Origin: Spirochaetales bacterium
GTDB taxonomy: Bacteria; Spirochaetota; Spirochaetia; DSM-2461
Reading direction: 5' to 3'
Length of the DNA: 64,000 bases
Assembly: GCA_003247135.1 (NCBI GenBank)
Contig: QKAW01000033.1
Location: 86,514-150,513, forward strand
The notes under the pieces were generated by a model. The model was not told where the DNA came from and did not search any database. It worked only from the letters and a program-made list of their open reading frames with translations. Positions 55,017 through 63,417 of the stretch are shown here, in pieces. The position numbers and the translations under genes were made by a program. Position 1 is the first letter of the stretch; the number at the start of each line of letters is the position of its first letter.

Positions 55017-56512
55017 TGAGCCACATAAGAACATTTTCAGAACTTGAGCAGGAAGCTATAAAAATATATAACGAAATTAAAGATAAGGATTTAAAACCAA
55101 AGGATAGAATGGCTATTCCGCAAATGGATATGCCATCCCAGGATCCGATTATTAGAGGTAAAAATCAACAGGAAGTTGCTTTAGGTTATACTAAAGAGCA
55201 GGCAATGGTAGAGGCAGCACGATGCCTTCAGTGTAAGAGTGCCCCTTGTATAAACGGTTGTCCTGTATCTATAAATATTCCAAAATTTCTTGAGGAAGCA
55301 GCAAAGGGTGAATTCCAAAAATCTGTTGATGTTATTAAAGAGTCCAGTTTACTGCCTGCAATTTGCGGAAGAGTTTGCCCTCAGGAAAGCCAGTGTATGG
55401 AAGAGTGTACTGTAGGTAAATCTTTAAAAGATAAGATGAAATCTGTAGCTATTGGAAGAGTAGAGAGATTTGTTGCAGACCTTGAAAGAGAGACCTCTGA
55501 AGTTAAAACCCCTGAAATTAAACCATCTACAGGTTTTAAGGTTGCTGTAGTAGGTTCCGGGCCTGCAGGATTAACAGTAGCTGCAGATTTAAGAAAAGAT
55601 GGCCACGAAGTTGAAATTTTTGAAGCCTTTCATAAGCCCGGTGGTGTAATGATCTATGGTATTCCTGAATTCAGGCTGCCAAAAGCTATAGTAGAGAAAG
55701 AGATAGAAACCTTAAAGTCCATGGGTGTAAAATTTCACATGAATTTCCTTGTTGGTAGAACAAGAACAATAGAGGATTTAATGGAGAAAGATGGATTTAA
55801 TGCTGTTTTTATCGGTAGTGGTGCAGGATTACCAAAATTTATGAACATTCCTGGTGAAAATCTTGTAGGTGTTTTTTCTGCAAATGAGTACTTAACAAGG
55901 TCCAATCTTATGAAAGCTTACGATAAAGAGAGAGTAGATACTCCGATTTATCACTCTAAAAAAGTTGCGGTTTTAGGCGGTGGAAATGTTGCTATGGATG
56001 CAGCCCGAATGGCTTTAAGACTTGGTGCTGAAGAGGTTAATGTTATTTACCGAAGAACCAAGAATGAGATGCCAGCAAGAGCTGAGGAGATAGAACACGC
56101 CGAGGAAGAGGGAATAAAATTTCACTTTTTATCTAATCCGGTTCAAATCCTTGGGGATGAAACAGGTAGAGTTAAAGCTATTGAGTGTTTAAAATATGAA
56201 CTTGGTGAACCGGATGCCTCTGGTAGAAGAAGCCCTATTGCAATTAAGGGAAGTGAGTTTGTAATGGAGATGGATACAATAATTCCTGCTTTAGGTAATG
56301 CATCTAACCCATTAATTAAACAGACAACAGAAGACTTAATTACAAATAAATGGGGTAATATAACAGTTGATGAGAACAAAAGAACTTCAATTAAAGGTGT
56401 TTATGCCGGTGGAGATATAGTTCTTGGTGCAGCAACAGTTATTCTGGCAATGGGTGAAGGCCGAATAGCTGCTAAAACCATATCAGAAGATCTGTTAAAT
56501 AATAAACTTTAA
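55016..56512 (+). CDS. nfnB: NfnB/SudA-like subunit (GltD-type NADPH-dependent flavoprotein)
   Basis: A 498-aa protein with two 4Fe-4S motifs (CLQCKSAPCINGCP; CGRVCPQESQCMEEC), FAD site GSGPAGLTVAA and NADPH site GGGNVAMDAA. With NfnA it would couple NADH and reduced ferredoxin to NADP+. GTG start overlaps the nfnA stop. It is a paralogue of the C-terminal part of the upstream fusion protein. Confidence 0.9.
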   Translation: MSHIRTFSELEQEAIKIYNEIKDKDLKPKDRMAIPQMDMPSQDPIIRGKNQQEVALGYTKEQAMVEAARCLQCKSAPCINGCPVSINIPKFLEEAAKGEFQKSVDVIKESSLLPAICGRVCPQESQCMEECTVGKSLKDKMKSVAIGRVERFVADLERETSEVKTPEIKPSTGFKVAVVGSGPAGLTVAADLRKDGHEVEIFEAFHKPGGVMIYGIPEFRLPKAIVEKEIETLKSMGVKFHMNFLVGRTRTIEDLMEKDGFNAVFIGSGAGLPKFMNIPGENLVGVFSANEYLTRSNLMKAYDKERVDTPIYHSKKVAVLGGGNVAMDAARMALRLGAEEVNVIYRRTKNEMPARAEEIEHAEEEGIKFHFLSNPVQILGDETGRVKAIECLKYELGEPDASGRRSPIAIKGSEFVMEMDTIIPALGNASNPLIKQTTEDLITNKWGNITVDENKRTSIKGVYAGGDIVLGAATVILAMGEGRIAAKTISEDLLNNKL

Positions 56513-56518
56513 TAATAT

Positions 56519-56552
56519 AAAGGGGGCCATAGTTTATTTGGTCCTCTTTTAT
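56519..56552 (+). terminator. Terminator at the end of the Mrp/Nfn operon
   Basis: AAAGGGGGCCA and TGGTCCTCTTT pair as an 11-bp stem with two G-T pairs, followed by TATAAAT. The T-tract is weak but it is the only such structure after the operon. Confidence 0.65.
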
Positions 56553-56571
56553 AAATATTTACTGATAATAG

Positions 56572-56600
56572 TTACTGTTTTTATTATTTGATAGTATAAT
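56572..56600 (+). promoter_or_regulatory. Promoter of the glutathione peroxidase gene
   Basis: TTACTG and a perfect TATAAT spaced by 17 bases, about 20 bases upstream of the ATG behind AAGGAAGGAG. Confidence 0.7.
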
Positions 56601-56620
56601 TCAAAGGAAGGAGATATATT

Positions 56621-57097
56621 ATGTTTTATGATTTTTCTGTCAAAGATATGAAGGGTGAAAATATTCATTTAAAACAGTATGAGGGAAAGGTTTTACTTGT
56701 TGTAAACACAGCAACAGCCTGTGGGTTTACTCCTCAGTATACTGGATTACAAAAAATTTACGAAAAATTTCGGGATAAAGGATTTGAAATATTGGATTTT
56801 CCATGTAATCAGTTTGCAGAACAGGCTAAGGGCAGTGATAGTGATATAGCTTCATTCTGTACTGGAAGATTTGGTATTACCTTTAAACAGTTTTCCAAGA
56901 TTGAAGTTAATGGGGATAATGAAGAACCTCTGTATACTTTTCTAAAAAAAGAGAAGCGTGGAATTGGAAATCCCAAAATTAAGTGGAATTTTACAAAATT
57001 TCTTGTTGATAAAAATGGAAATGTGGTAAAAAGATACGGCTCAGTAGTAAAACCGGAGAAGATAGTAAAAGATATTTTAAAACTTCTTCTTAAATAG
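56621..57097 (+). CDS. Glutathione peroxidase-family thiol peroxidase
   Basis: A 158-aa protein of the BsaA/GPx type. The peroxidatic residue is Cys, in TATACGFTPQY. FPCNQF (second Cys) and the WNFTKFLVD motif with the catalytic Trp and Asn are present. Without a glutathione system visible here it probably uses thioredoxin, consistent with trxB in the window. It has its own promoter and a terminator. Confidence 0.93.
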   Translation: MFYDFSVKDMKGENIHLKQYEGKVLLVVNTATACGFTPQYTGLQKIYEKFRDKGFEILDFPCNQFAEQAKGSDSDIASFCTGRFGITFKQFSKIEVNGDNEEPLYTFLKKEKRGIGNPKIKWNFTKFLVDKNGNVVKRYGSVVKPEKIVKDILKLLLK

Positions 57098-57126
57098 AAA
57101 AGACCTGCCAGAGGCAAGTCTTTTTA
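57098..57126. terminator. Bidirectional terminator between gpx and the convergent lipoprotein
   Basis: AAAAGACCTGCC-AGA-GGCAAGTCTTTT is a 12-bp stem with one mismatch, flanked by A on the left and T on the right, so it can serve both strands. Confidence 0.85.
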
Positions 57127-57145
57127 TATAGCATTTTATAGATAT

Positions 57146-58126
57146 TTAGTATCCATATCTTACTGTAAAGTTGAAGTCACTTACACTTGAAGATGATGTA
57201 CTAACCAATTTAAGGTAATAATCTCCATCTGTTGCATCGATACTAATAGGGGTACTAATATAATTTGTCAAATCCCCACTCTTTATAATTGATTTGTTAG
57301 AGTTATACAGATAGTACTTTGCATTTCCTGTTTCATTGGCATAAGCATCTCCTTTTGCAATTTTTAGTTTTGAAGATAGACTATTAGAAAATGTGAATTT
57401 ATAATAAATAGATTGATTAGATTTAAAAGTAGAAATCGTCTTCTCATATTGATCTACTTTAATTGTTATTGGATTATCAATTGATTCTCCTGGAGCTACA
57501 TAAACTGTCCAGTTTGCGTATAATTTTATGTCAGAAGTAACCTTTGTAGTATTTGTCCATTTAGTTACATCAGAGAAAGTGGAAGAAGTATACCAACCTT
57601 CCAAAGTAAATCCTGATTTAGTTGAGCTTGGAAGTGAGAATGTCATACCCTCTGCAACCTCTTTTGCTGTAACAGCTGATCCACCATTTGCTTCGAAAGT
57701 AACTGTATGTTTAGGCAGTTCATTTACTGTTATTGATACAGTTTTAGTTGCAGTTGCGTTTTCTCCACCTGTAGCTGTTAATGTTGCTACAACTTCAAAA
57801 GTTCCAGCTTCACTAAATTTTACACTGATCTCTTCTGAAAACCCTGATTTACCTACAGCTGATTCAAATGTAGCACTACCAACTTCATCACCATTTACTG
57901 TTAATTTTACAGTTCCTGAGTAATCTGTTGAGCTTGATGACATCATATCATCCTTTGTTTTACCTGTTACAGTAAATTTTACAGTACTATACTGATCGAT
58001 AGTAGTTTTATCTGCACTAAAATCAGTTATAACCGGTTTAATACCCATTAACTGGTTTATGTCACAGCTTGATAAAACAAGAGTTAAAGCTGTAATTAAT
58101 ACAATTGAAATTTTCTTGAAATTCAT
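57146..58126 (-). CDS. Lipoprotein with Ig-like domain and an InlB-type (Listeria-Bacteroides) repeat
   Basis: A 326-aa lipoprotein (lipobox VLSSC). After an Ig-like region (residues about 35-135) comes one InlB B-type repeat (VTFEANGGSAV...GFTLEGWYTS...LYANW), then a beta-rich C-terminal domain similar in outline to PPC domains (SIYYKFTFS...DGDYYLKLV). Likely exported and surface-bound; ligand unknown. It converges on gpx across a shared terminator and is divergent from sufB. Confidence 0.8.
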   Translation of the reverse strand: MNFKKISIVLITALTLVLSSCDINQLMGIKPVITDFSADKTTIDQYSTVKFTVTGKTKDDMMSSSSTDYSGTVKLTVNGDEVGSATFESAVGKSGFSEEISVKFSEAGTFEVVATLTATGGENATATKTVSITVNELPKHTVTFEANGGSAVTAKEVAEGMTFSLPSSTKSGFTLEGWYTSSTFSDVTKWTNTTKVTSDIKLYANWTVYVAPGESIDNPITIKVDQYEKTISTFKSNQSIYYKFTFSNSLSSKLKIAKGDAYANETGNAKYYLYNSNKSIIKSGDLTNYISTPISIDATDGDYYLKLVSTSSSSVSDFNFTVRYGY

Positions 58127-58222
58127 ATTTCCCCCATAAATAATTTCTTAATGAAACAAATTATATTAGGTGAATATTAATTAAACATTAATGAAAATTA
58201 ATTTTAAAAAAGATTCTGACTA

Positions 58223-58251
58223 TTGAATATATTGTTGTTAGGGTAGATAAT
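58223..58251 (+). promoter_or_regulatory. Candidate promoter of the suf operon
   Basis: TTGAAT and GATAAT are 17 bases apart, ending 23 bases before the sufB ATG. I see no clear repressor palindrome over it. Confidence 0.5.
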
Positions 58252-58274
58252 TAAAATTAGGCAAGGATAATTTT

Positions 58275-58628
58275 ATGGAAAGAGAATTAAATAAGCATCT
58301 TACAGGAGAGTACAAACTAGGCTTTGAAACAAATATTGAATCAGAGACATTTCCTGCAGGACTAAATATAGAAGTAATTAAAGCAATATCACAAAAAAAG
58401 GATGAACCTAAATGGTTACTGGATTTTAGAATAAAGGCATATAATAAGTGGGTAACCCAGACAGAGCCTAACTGGGCAAACATTGAACATGAACCAATTG
58501 ATTACCAGAAAATAAGTTATTTTTCAAAACCAAAGAAGAAACTGAACAGTCTTATCTATCTTAAAGACATACGAAAGGTTGGGGATACCTCTGGAAGAGC
58601 AGAAAATACTCTCCGGTGTTGCTGTTGA
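58275..58628 (+). pseudogene. sufB: SufB, N-terminal fragment (gene split by frameshift near 58554)
   Basis: The 117-aa ORF matches the SufB N-terminus through [14 protein letters not shown], after which the frame is lost and the reading (IYLKDIRKV) makes no sense for the family. In the other frame the same bases read [17 protein letters not shown], as expected for SufB. Only four bases separate the LNSL codons from ILKTYE, where the family has about six residues. A deletion of about 14 bases is implied. AAGGATAATTTT precedes the ATG. The real SufB sequence of this ORF ends near 58553. Confidence 0.78.
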
Positions 58629-59688
58629 TGCAGTTTTTGACTCTGTCTCGGTTGTAACAACATTCCATGAACATTTAAAGGAGAAGGGAATTATTTTTTG
58701 TTCCATTAGCGAAGCTGCAAAAAATCATCCGGAACTGTTAAAAAAATACCTCGGTTCAGTTGTTCCGTATTCCGATAACTACTTTGCAACGCTGAACAGT
58801 GCTGTTTTTACAGATGGTTCCTTTGTGTACATTCCTAAAAATACCAGATGCCCAATGGAGCTTTCTACCTATTTTAGAATTAATGCCCAGAATACCGGAC
58901 AGTTTGAGAGAACATTAATCATTGCAGATGAGGGGAGTTACGTTTCATATAATGAGGGGTGTTCAGCTCCGCAGAGAGATGAGAATCAGCTACACGCAGC
59001 AGTTGTAGAGTTAATTGCCCATAAGGATGCCCAGATTAAATACTCAACAATTCAGAACTGGTATCCAGGTGACTCTGAAGGCAAGGGTGGAATATATAAT
59101 TTTGTGACTAAAAGGGGTATTTGTCATGAAAATGCAAAAATTTCATGGACTCAGGTAGAAACAGGCTCTGCAATAACCTGGAAGTACCCCAGCTGTATTT
59201 TAAAAGGGGATAACTCTGTTGGAGAATTTTACTCTGTAGCATTAACAACCTTAAAACAACAGGCAGATACAGGCACAAAGATGATTCACTTAGGGAAAAA
59301 CACAAAATCTACAATAATTTCCAAGGGGATATCTGCATTAAATGGAAAAAACAGCTACAGAGGGTTGGTGAAATTTAGCGGAAATGCAACAGGTTCCAGA
59401 AATTTTTCTCAATGTGATTCACTTTTAATTGGGGAGAATTGCAGTGCCCACACATTTCCATATCTGGATACAGCAAATCAGGATTCAATAGTTGAACACG
59501 AGGCAACAACTTCGAAAATAAGCGATGAACAACTTTTCTATCTTCGTCAGAGAGGAATTAATCCTGAGGATTCAGTAAGCCTTATTGTAAATGGCTTTTG
59601 TAAAGAAGTTTTAAAAGAACTTCCAATGGAGTTCGCAGTAGAAGCAAGGGAGTTGCTAAATATAAGTTTGGAAGGGAGTATAGGATAA
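58579..59688 (+). pseudogene. sufB: SufB, C-terminal main part (Fe-S cluster scaffold), out of frame with the N-terminal fragment
   Basis: A 369-aa frame carrying most of Suf[37 protein letters not shown], and the cluster-site region [17 protein letters not shown] followed by [22 protein letters not shown]. It lacks its own start; the listed TTG is inside the conserved region (TYERLGIPL reads upstream of it) and has no good ribosome site. Intact sufC to sufT follow, so either a sequencing or assembly error, a frameshift in translation, or a recent mutation explains the break. SufB forms SufBC2D with the next two genes. Confidence 0.8.
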
Positions 59689-60443
59689 TGAGCATTTTGG
59701 AAATAGATAACCTTGAAGTAGAGGTAGAAGATAAAAAAATAATAGACGGTCTTAACTTAAAAATAAACAGAGGAGAAGTTCATGCTTTAATGGGGCAGAA
59801 CGGTTGTGGAAAATCCACTCTTGCAAAAACAATTACGGGGCATTTTGCAGTTAAGGTTTTAGGAGGAGCTATAACCTATAAAAACAGAGACTTGCTGAGT
59901 ATGGAACCTGAAGAGCGTGCAAACCGTGGTATTTTTATGAGTTTCCAGAGCCCAAGGGAGATTCCCGGTGTAAATAATCTCTACTTTTTAAAGACTGCTT
60001 ATAATATAAAGCAGGAATTTCTTGGAAAAGAGGAGTTAAACTCTGCACAACTTTTAAAAAAGATTAAAGAGTTAACAGAAGAACTTGGAATTGATGATAA
60101 AATTCTAAAAAGATACGTTAATGATGGTTTCTCCGGTGGAGAAAAGAAGACAAATGAACTGCTACAGATGCTCCTTCTGGAGCCGGATCTGATTATTCTT
60201 GATGAAATTGACTCCGGACTTGATATAGATGCTTTAAAAAGAGTTGGGGAAGGTATAAATAAACTTCTTGATGGAAACAGATCTGTTTTAATTATTACCC
60301 ATTATAAAAGAGTTTTGGACTATATAAAACCGGATGTTGTTCATGTTATGTCAGGTGGGAAGATTATTAAAACCGGGGATATATCTATTGTTAATATCCT
60401 TGAGGATAAAGGTTATGGAGGTATAAGCAATGCAACTTCCTGA
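59688..60443 (+). CDS. sufC: SufC ATPase of the Fe-S cluster assembly complex
   Basis: A 251-aa ABC-type ATPase with GQNGCGKST, FSGGEKKTNELLQMLLLEPD and DEIDSGLDIDAL, all SufC-specific. It drives conformational change in SufBC2D. ATG overlaps the sufB stop (AATGA), and it overlaps sufD by 14 bases. Confidence 0.96.
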   Translation: MSILEIDNLEVEVEDKKIIDGLNLKINRGEVHALMGQNGCGKSTLAKTITGHFAVKVLGGAITYKNRDLLSMEPEERANRGIFMSFQSPREIPGVNNLYFLKTAYNIKQEFLGKEELNSAQLLKKIKELTEELGIDDKILKRYVNDGFSGGEKKTNELLQMLLLEPDLIILDEIDSGLDIDALKRVGEGINKLLDGNRSVLIITHYKRVLDYIKPDVVHVMSGGKIIKTGDISIVNILEDKGYGGISNATS

Positions 60444-61503
60444 TCTGGACCTTAATAGTATAGAAGAGTTTAAAAATTTCAGTATAAAAGAGCTTTTTCA
60501 GAAAGAATATACCCTTAAAATATCATCTGAAGATGTGGATATTGATAATGATGATGGTTTTATAAACATAAATTTTATTAATGGCATACCTGAAAAAAAC
60601 TACTTTGATAACTTTATCCGAATAAATACCGGTGATGAAAAAGAGTGTAAAACCTTTAATCCCCTTGTGCATCTTAATAAAATTTATCCGAACAGAGTCT
60701 ATGAAATTGAGTTTTTACAAACACCGGATAAACCTGTTAAATTAACTAACTACTTTACAGATGATGGGAGTTTTACACCTGTTGATTTTAGATTTATTGT
60801 AAAAAAAGACATTACTGTGAATTTACTTGAAACAAATGTATCCTCTAGGGAATTTCTTACAATCTCAAACAGGGAATTCAATATCGAATCAGGGTTTGTA
60901 AACTATAGCAGGGTTGATAGAGTAAATAGATCATCATCATTAATATATAACTATTGTGGAAGGGTTATTTCCGGCAAGTTGGAAGCCGTATTGTTAAACA
61001 GTCAGGGATATATAACCATGAATAACTGGCAGATTAATCTGGAAAAAGAGGAGTCGATCTGTAATATTTTTGGAGTTATTGATCTGGATGGGGATACTAA
61101 GCACGGTACAATTTGTAAAATATCCCATAATTCAAATAATACAAGCAGCCAACAGGAATTTAGGCATATATTAAATGGTAGTTCTTATGCAATGTACGAT
61201 GGAGATAGTATAGTAAAAAATAGAGCAAAGGATTCTAAAACATCTCAAAGTTCAAAGAGTATTATGCTTTCAAAAAGTGCAAGAATTTTAAATAAACCTC
61301 GATTAAATATTTTTACAGGGGAAGTTAAAGCAACCCATGGCGCATCTGTAGGGAAACTGAATCAGGATGATATTTTCTATCTGAAACAACGGGGATTAAA
61401 GGACGAGACAGTTAAGAAATTACTTGTTGATGCTTTTATTGGGGATATTCTGGATAGAGTGAGTGACTCAAAAATTAGAGAGTATATTTATGATAAAAGA
61501 TGA
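60430..61503 (+). CDS. sufD: SufD, Fe-S cluster assembly protein
   Basis: A 357-aa member of the SufBD family, more divergent than SufB. The C-terminal THGASVGKLNQDDIFYLKQRG has the conserved His and parallels the SufB C-terminus. Its place after sufC fits the SufBCD order. Overlaps sufC and sufS. Confidence 0.92.
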   Translation: MQLPDLDLNSIEEFKNFSIKELFQKEYTLKISSEDVDIDNDDGFININFINGIPEKNYFDNFIRINTGDEKECKTFNPLVHLNKIYPNRVYEIEFLQTPDKPVKLTNYFTDDGSFTPVDFRFIVKKDITVNLLETNVSSREFLTISNREFNIESGFVNYSRVDRVNRSSSLIYNYCGRVISGKLEAVLLNSQGYITMNNWQINLEKEESICNIFGVIDLDGDTKHGTICKISHNSNNTSSQQEFRHILNGSSYAMYDGDSIVKNRAKDSKTSQSSKSIMLSKSARILNKPRLNIFTGEVKATHGASVGKLNQDDIFYLKQRGLKDETVKKLLVDAFIGDILDRVSDSKIREYIYDKR

Positions 61504-62677
61504 CTTTCCATATTTTAGCAACAGTAAAATAACATATCTTGATAATGGGGCAACCACTCAGAAGCCACAAAGGGTTATAGATTCTGTAGTTAAATACTAC
61601 TCTGAATATTGTGCCAATACCCATAGAGGAAGTTATAAAGATGGGAATTTGGCAACACTTAATTATGAAGATACCAGGGACTTTGTACGAAGTTTTATTA
61701 ATGCTAATAGTTCCCGTGAGATTATATTTACAAAAGGGGTAACCGAAGGAATTAATATGGTTGCTTCAAGTTTTGTTAAAGAGAATTTTAAAACTGTAAT
61801 TATCTCATCTCTTGAACACCACTCTAATATAGTTCCATGGCATAATCTGGGGTATAAAAAAGGTAATGGTCTGGAAGTAGTTAGGTTTAATAATAACCTG
61901 GAATTCGATCTTAGTCATTTTGAAGAGCTACTAAAAAAGAACCCTGGAGCCTTTGTCTCTGTCACTCATGTATCAAATGTTTTTGGAATTGTTCATCCAA
62001 TAAAAAAAATTACTGAGTTAACCCATAAATATGGAGGAAAGGTTTTAATAGATGGAGCCCAGAGTCTATCAAGAATAAATATCGATGTTAAGGAAATTGA
62101 TGCTGATTTCTTTGTCTTCTCTTCCCATAAATCCTATGGTCCTACAGGAGTTGGGGTTTTATATATAAAAGAGAGTAATATAAAAAGCTTTAAATTATAC
62201 CAGACCGGAGGGGCGGTTATTGATAGAGTTACTTACGATGATTCAACCTTTCTGGACTCCCCTCTCTGCTTTGAAGCTGGTACCCAGAATATTGCAGGTG
62301 TTATTGGTTTTAAATCTGCCCTGGAATATATTAAAAGCATTAGCTATGAGGTTATACAAAAACATGAGAAATATTTATTAGAGCTTTTACATAAGGGTTT
62401 AGGAGAGATTGATGATGTTTTACTCTACACCCACTCTAACCTGGTTGGTGGAAATCTGAGTTTTAACATAAAAGATATAACTCCAATTGATCTTGGACTT
62501 TTGTTGGATAAACAGGGTGTTGCTGTTAGAGCTGGACACCACTGTGCCATGCCAATAATGGAAGAGTTAGGGATAGATGGCACTGTTAGAGTAAGTCTCG
62601 GTATCTATAATGATAAAGAGGATATCGAAAACTTTCTTGCAAAACTTAAAAGAGCTGTAAGTATTTTAAAGGATTAG
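61490..62677 (+). CDS. sufS: SufS cysteine desulfurase
   Basis: A 395-aa PLP enzyme that supplies sulfur from cysteine. Landmarks: TYLDNGATTQKP, SSLEHHSN (PLP-stacking His), DGAQS (PLP Asp), SSHKSYGPTG (Schiff-base Lys) and catalytic Cys in RAGHHCAMP. The track start lies inside sufD; ATG 61490 after AGAGAG is chosen. Acts with the adjacent SufE. Confidence 0.95.
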   Translation: MIKDDFPYFSNSKITYLDNGATTQKPQRVIDSVVKYYSEYCANTHRGSYKDGNLATLNYEDTRDFVRSFINANSSREIIFTKGVTEGINMVASSFVKENFKTVIISSLEHHSNIVPWHNLGYKKGNGLEVVRFNNNLEFDLSHFEELLKKNPGAFVSVTHVSNVFGIVHPIKKITELTHKYGGKVLIDGAQSLSRINIDVKEIDADFFVFSSHKSYGPTGVGVLYIKESNIKSFKLYQTGGAVIDRVTYDDSTFLDSPLCFEAGTQNIAGVIGFKSALEYIKSISYEVIQKHEKYLLELLHKGLGEIDDVLLYTHSNLVGGNLSFNIKDITPIDLGLLLDKQGVAVRAGHHCAMPIMEELGIDGTVRVSLGIYNDKEDIENFLAKLKRAVSILKD

Positions 62678-62680
62678 TTT

Positions 62681-63097
62681 ATGATTAATGAGAGAGTAAA
62701 AAAGATAATCGATGATCTGGAAATGTTTGATGAGGACATCGATAAATATGAATATATTGTGGATATAGGCAAAAATGCCCCGGATTTGGAAGAAAATTTA
62801 AAGAAGGACGAATTCCTTGTTCATGGTTGTACCTCCAAGGTTTGGTTAATTCCACAACTTATAGATGGTAAATTAAATTTTAAAGCAGACAGTAACTCTG
62901 TAATTGTTAAGGGGCTTGTTACAATTCTAGTCTCGATTTTTCAGAATTTATATATTGATGATATTTTAAACTTTAATAACACAGAGCTGGAAAAACTTAA
63001 CTTAACAGAGATTATTAGTCCTACAAGGCAGAATGGTGTGTACCACATGTTAAATAAAATAAGACACTATGCAGAAGTTTATAAGGAGGGTGTATGA
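62681..63097 (+). CDS. sufE: SufE sulfur-acceptor protein
   Basis: A 138-aa protein with the SufE acceptor Cys in LVHGCTSKVWL and the C-terminal RQNGVYHMLNKI helix. It takes persulfide from SufS and passes it to SufB. The segment distinguishes it from SufU, which has a zinc site with several Cys. Three bases after sufS. Confidence 0.93.
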   Translation: MINERVKKIIDDLEMFDEDIDKYEYIVDIGKNAPDLEENLKKDEFLVHGCTSKVWLIPQLIDGKLNFKADSNSVIVKGLVTILVSIFQNLYIDDILNFNNTELEKLNLTEIISPTRQNGVYHMLNKIRHYAEVYKEGV

Positions 63098-63417
63098 GTC
63101 TCCGGGATGAAGTAATAAACAAACTTAAAAGGATTTATGATCCGGAAATACCAGTTGATATCTATAACCTTGGGTTAATTTATAATATAGATTTTGAAGA
63201 GTGCAGTAAGGGGTATTATTGTAATATACTTATGTCATTTACCTCTCCAAACTGCCCTGTAGCTGACTTTTTACTGGACAGTATTACAAGAAATGTTTCG
63301 GGTATAGAGGGTATTTACAAGGTTGATATAAGGGTTACCTTTGAACCACCTTGGACTCCGGATAAAATTACACCGGAGGGCAAGGAGCTTTTTGAAATGG
63401 AGAATGTCGGTTTTTAA
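63094..63417 (+). CDS. sufT: SufT-like MIP18/DUF59 protein
   Basis: A 107-aa DUF59 protein with DPEIPVDIYNLGLIY, the Cys in TSPNCPVAD, and EPPWTPDKITPEGKE. It is a maturation or carrier factor for Fe-S proteins. Overlaps sufE by 4 bases and ends next to the convergent truncated gene. Confidence 0.92.
   Translation: MSLRDEVINKLKRIYDPEIPVDIYNLGLIYNIDFEECSKGYYCNILMSFTSPNCPVADFLLDSITRNVSGIEGIYKVDIRVTFEPPWTPDKITPEGKELFEMENVGF

Noticed and set aside
52376-56512. Two glutamate synthase small subunits
   Set aside because: No GltB is present; one copy is fused to a NuoI-type ferredoxin and the other pairs with NfnA, which fits redox enzymes better.
57528-57923. 131-aa plus-strand ORF
   Set aside because: It is the antisense shadow of the lipoprotein at 57146-58126; it has no ribosome site and the minus-strand frame has domain matches.
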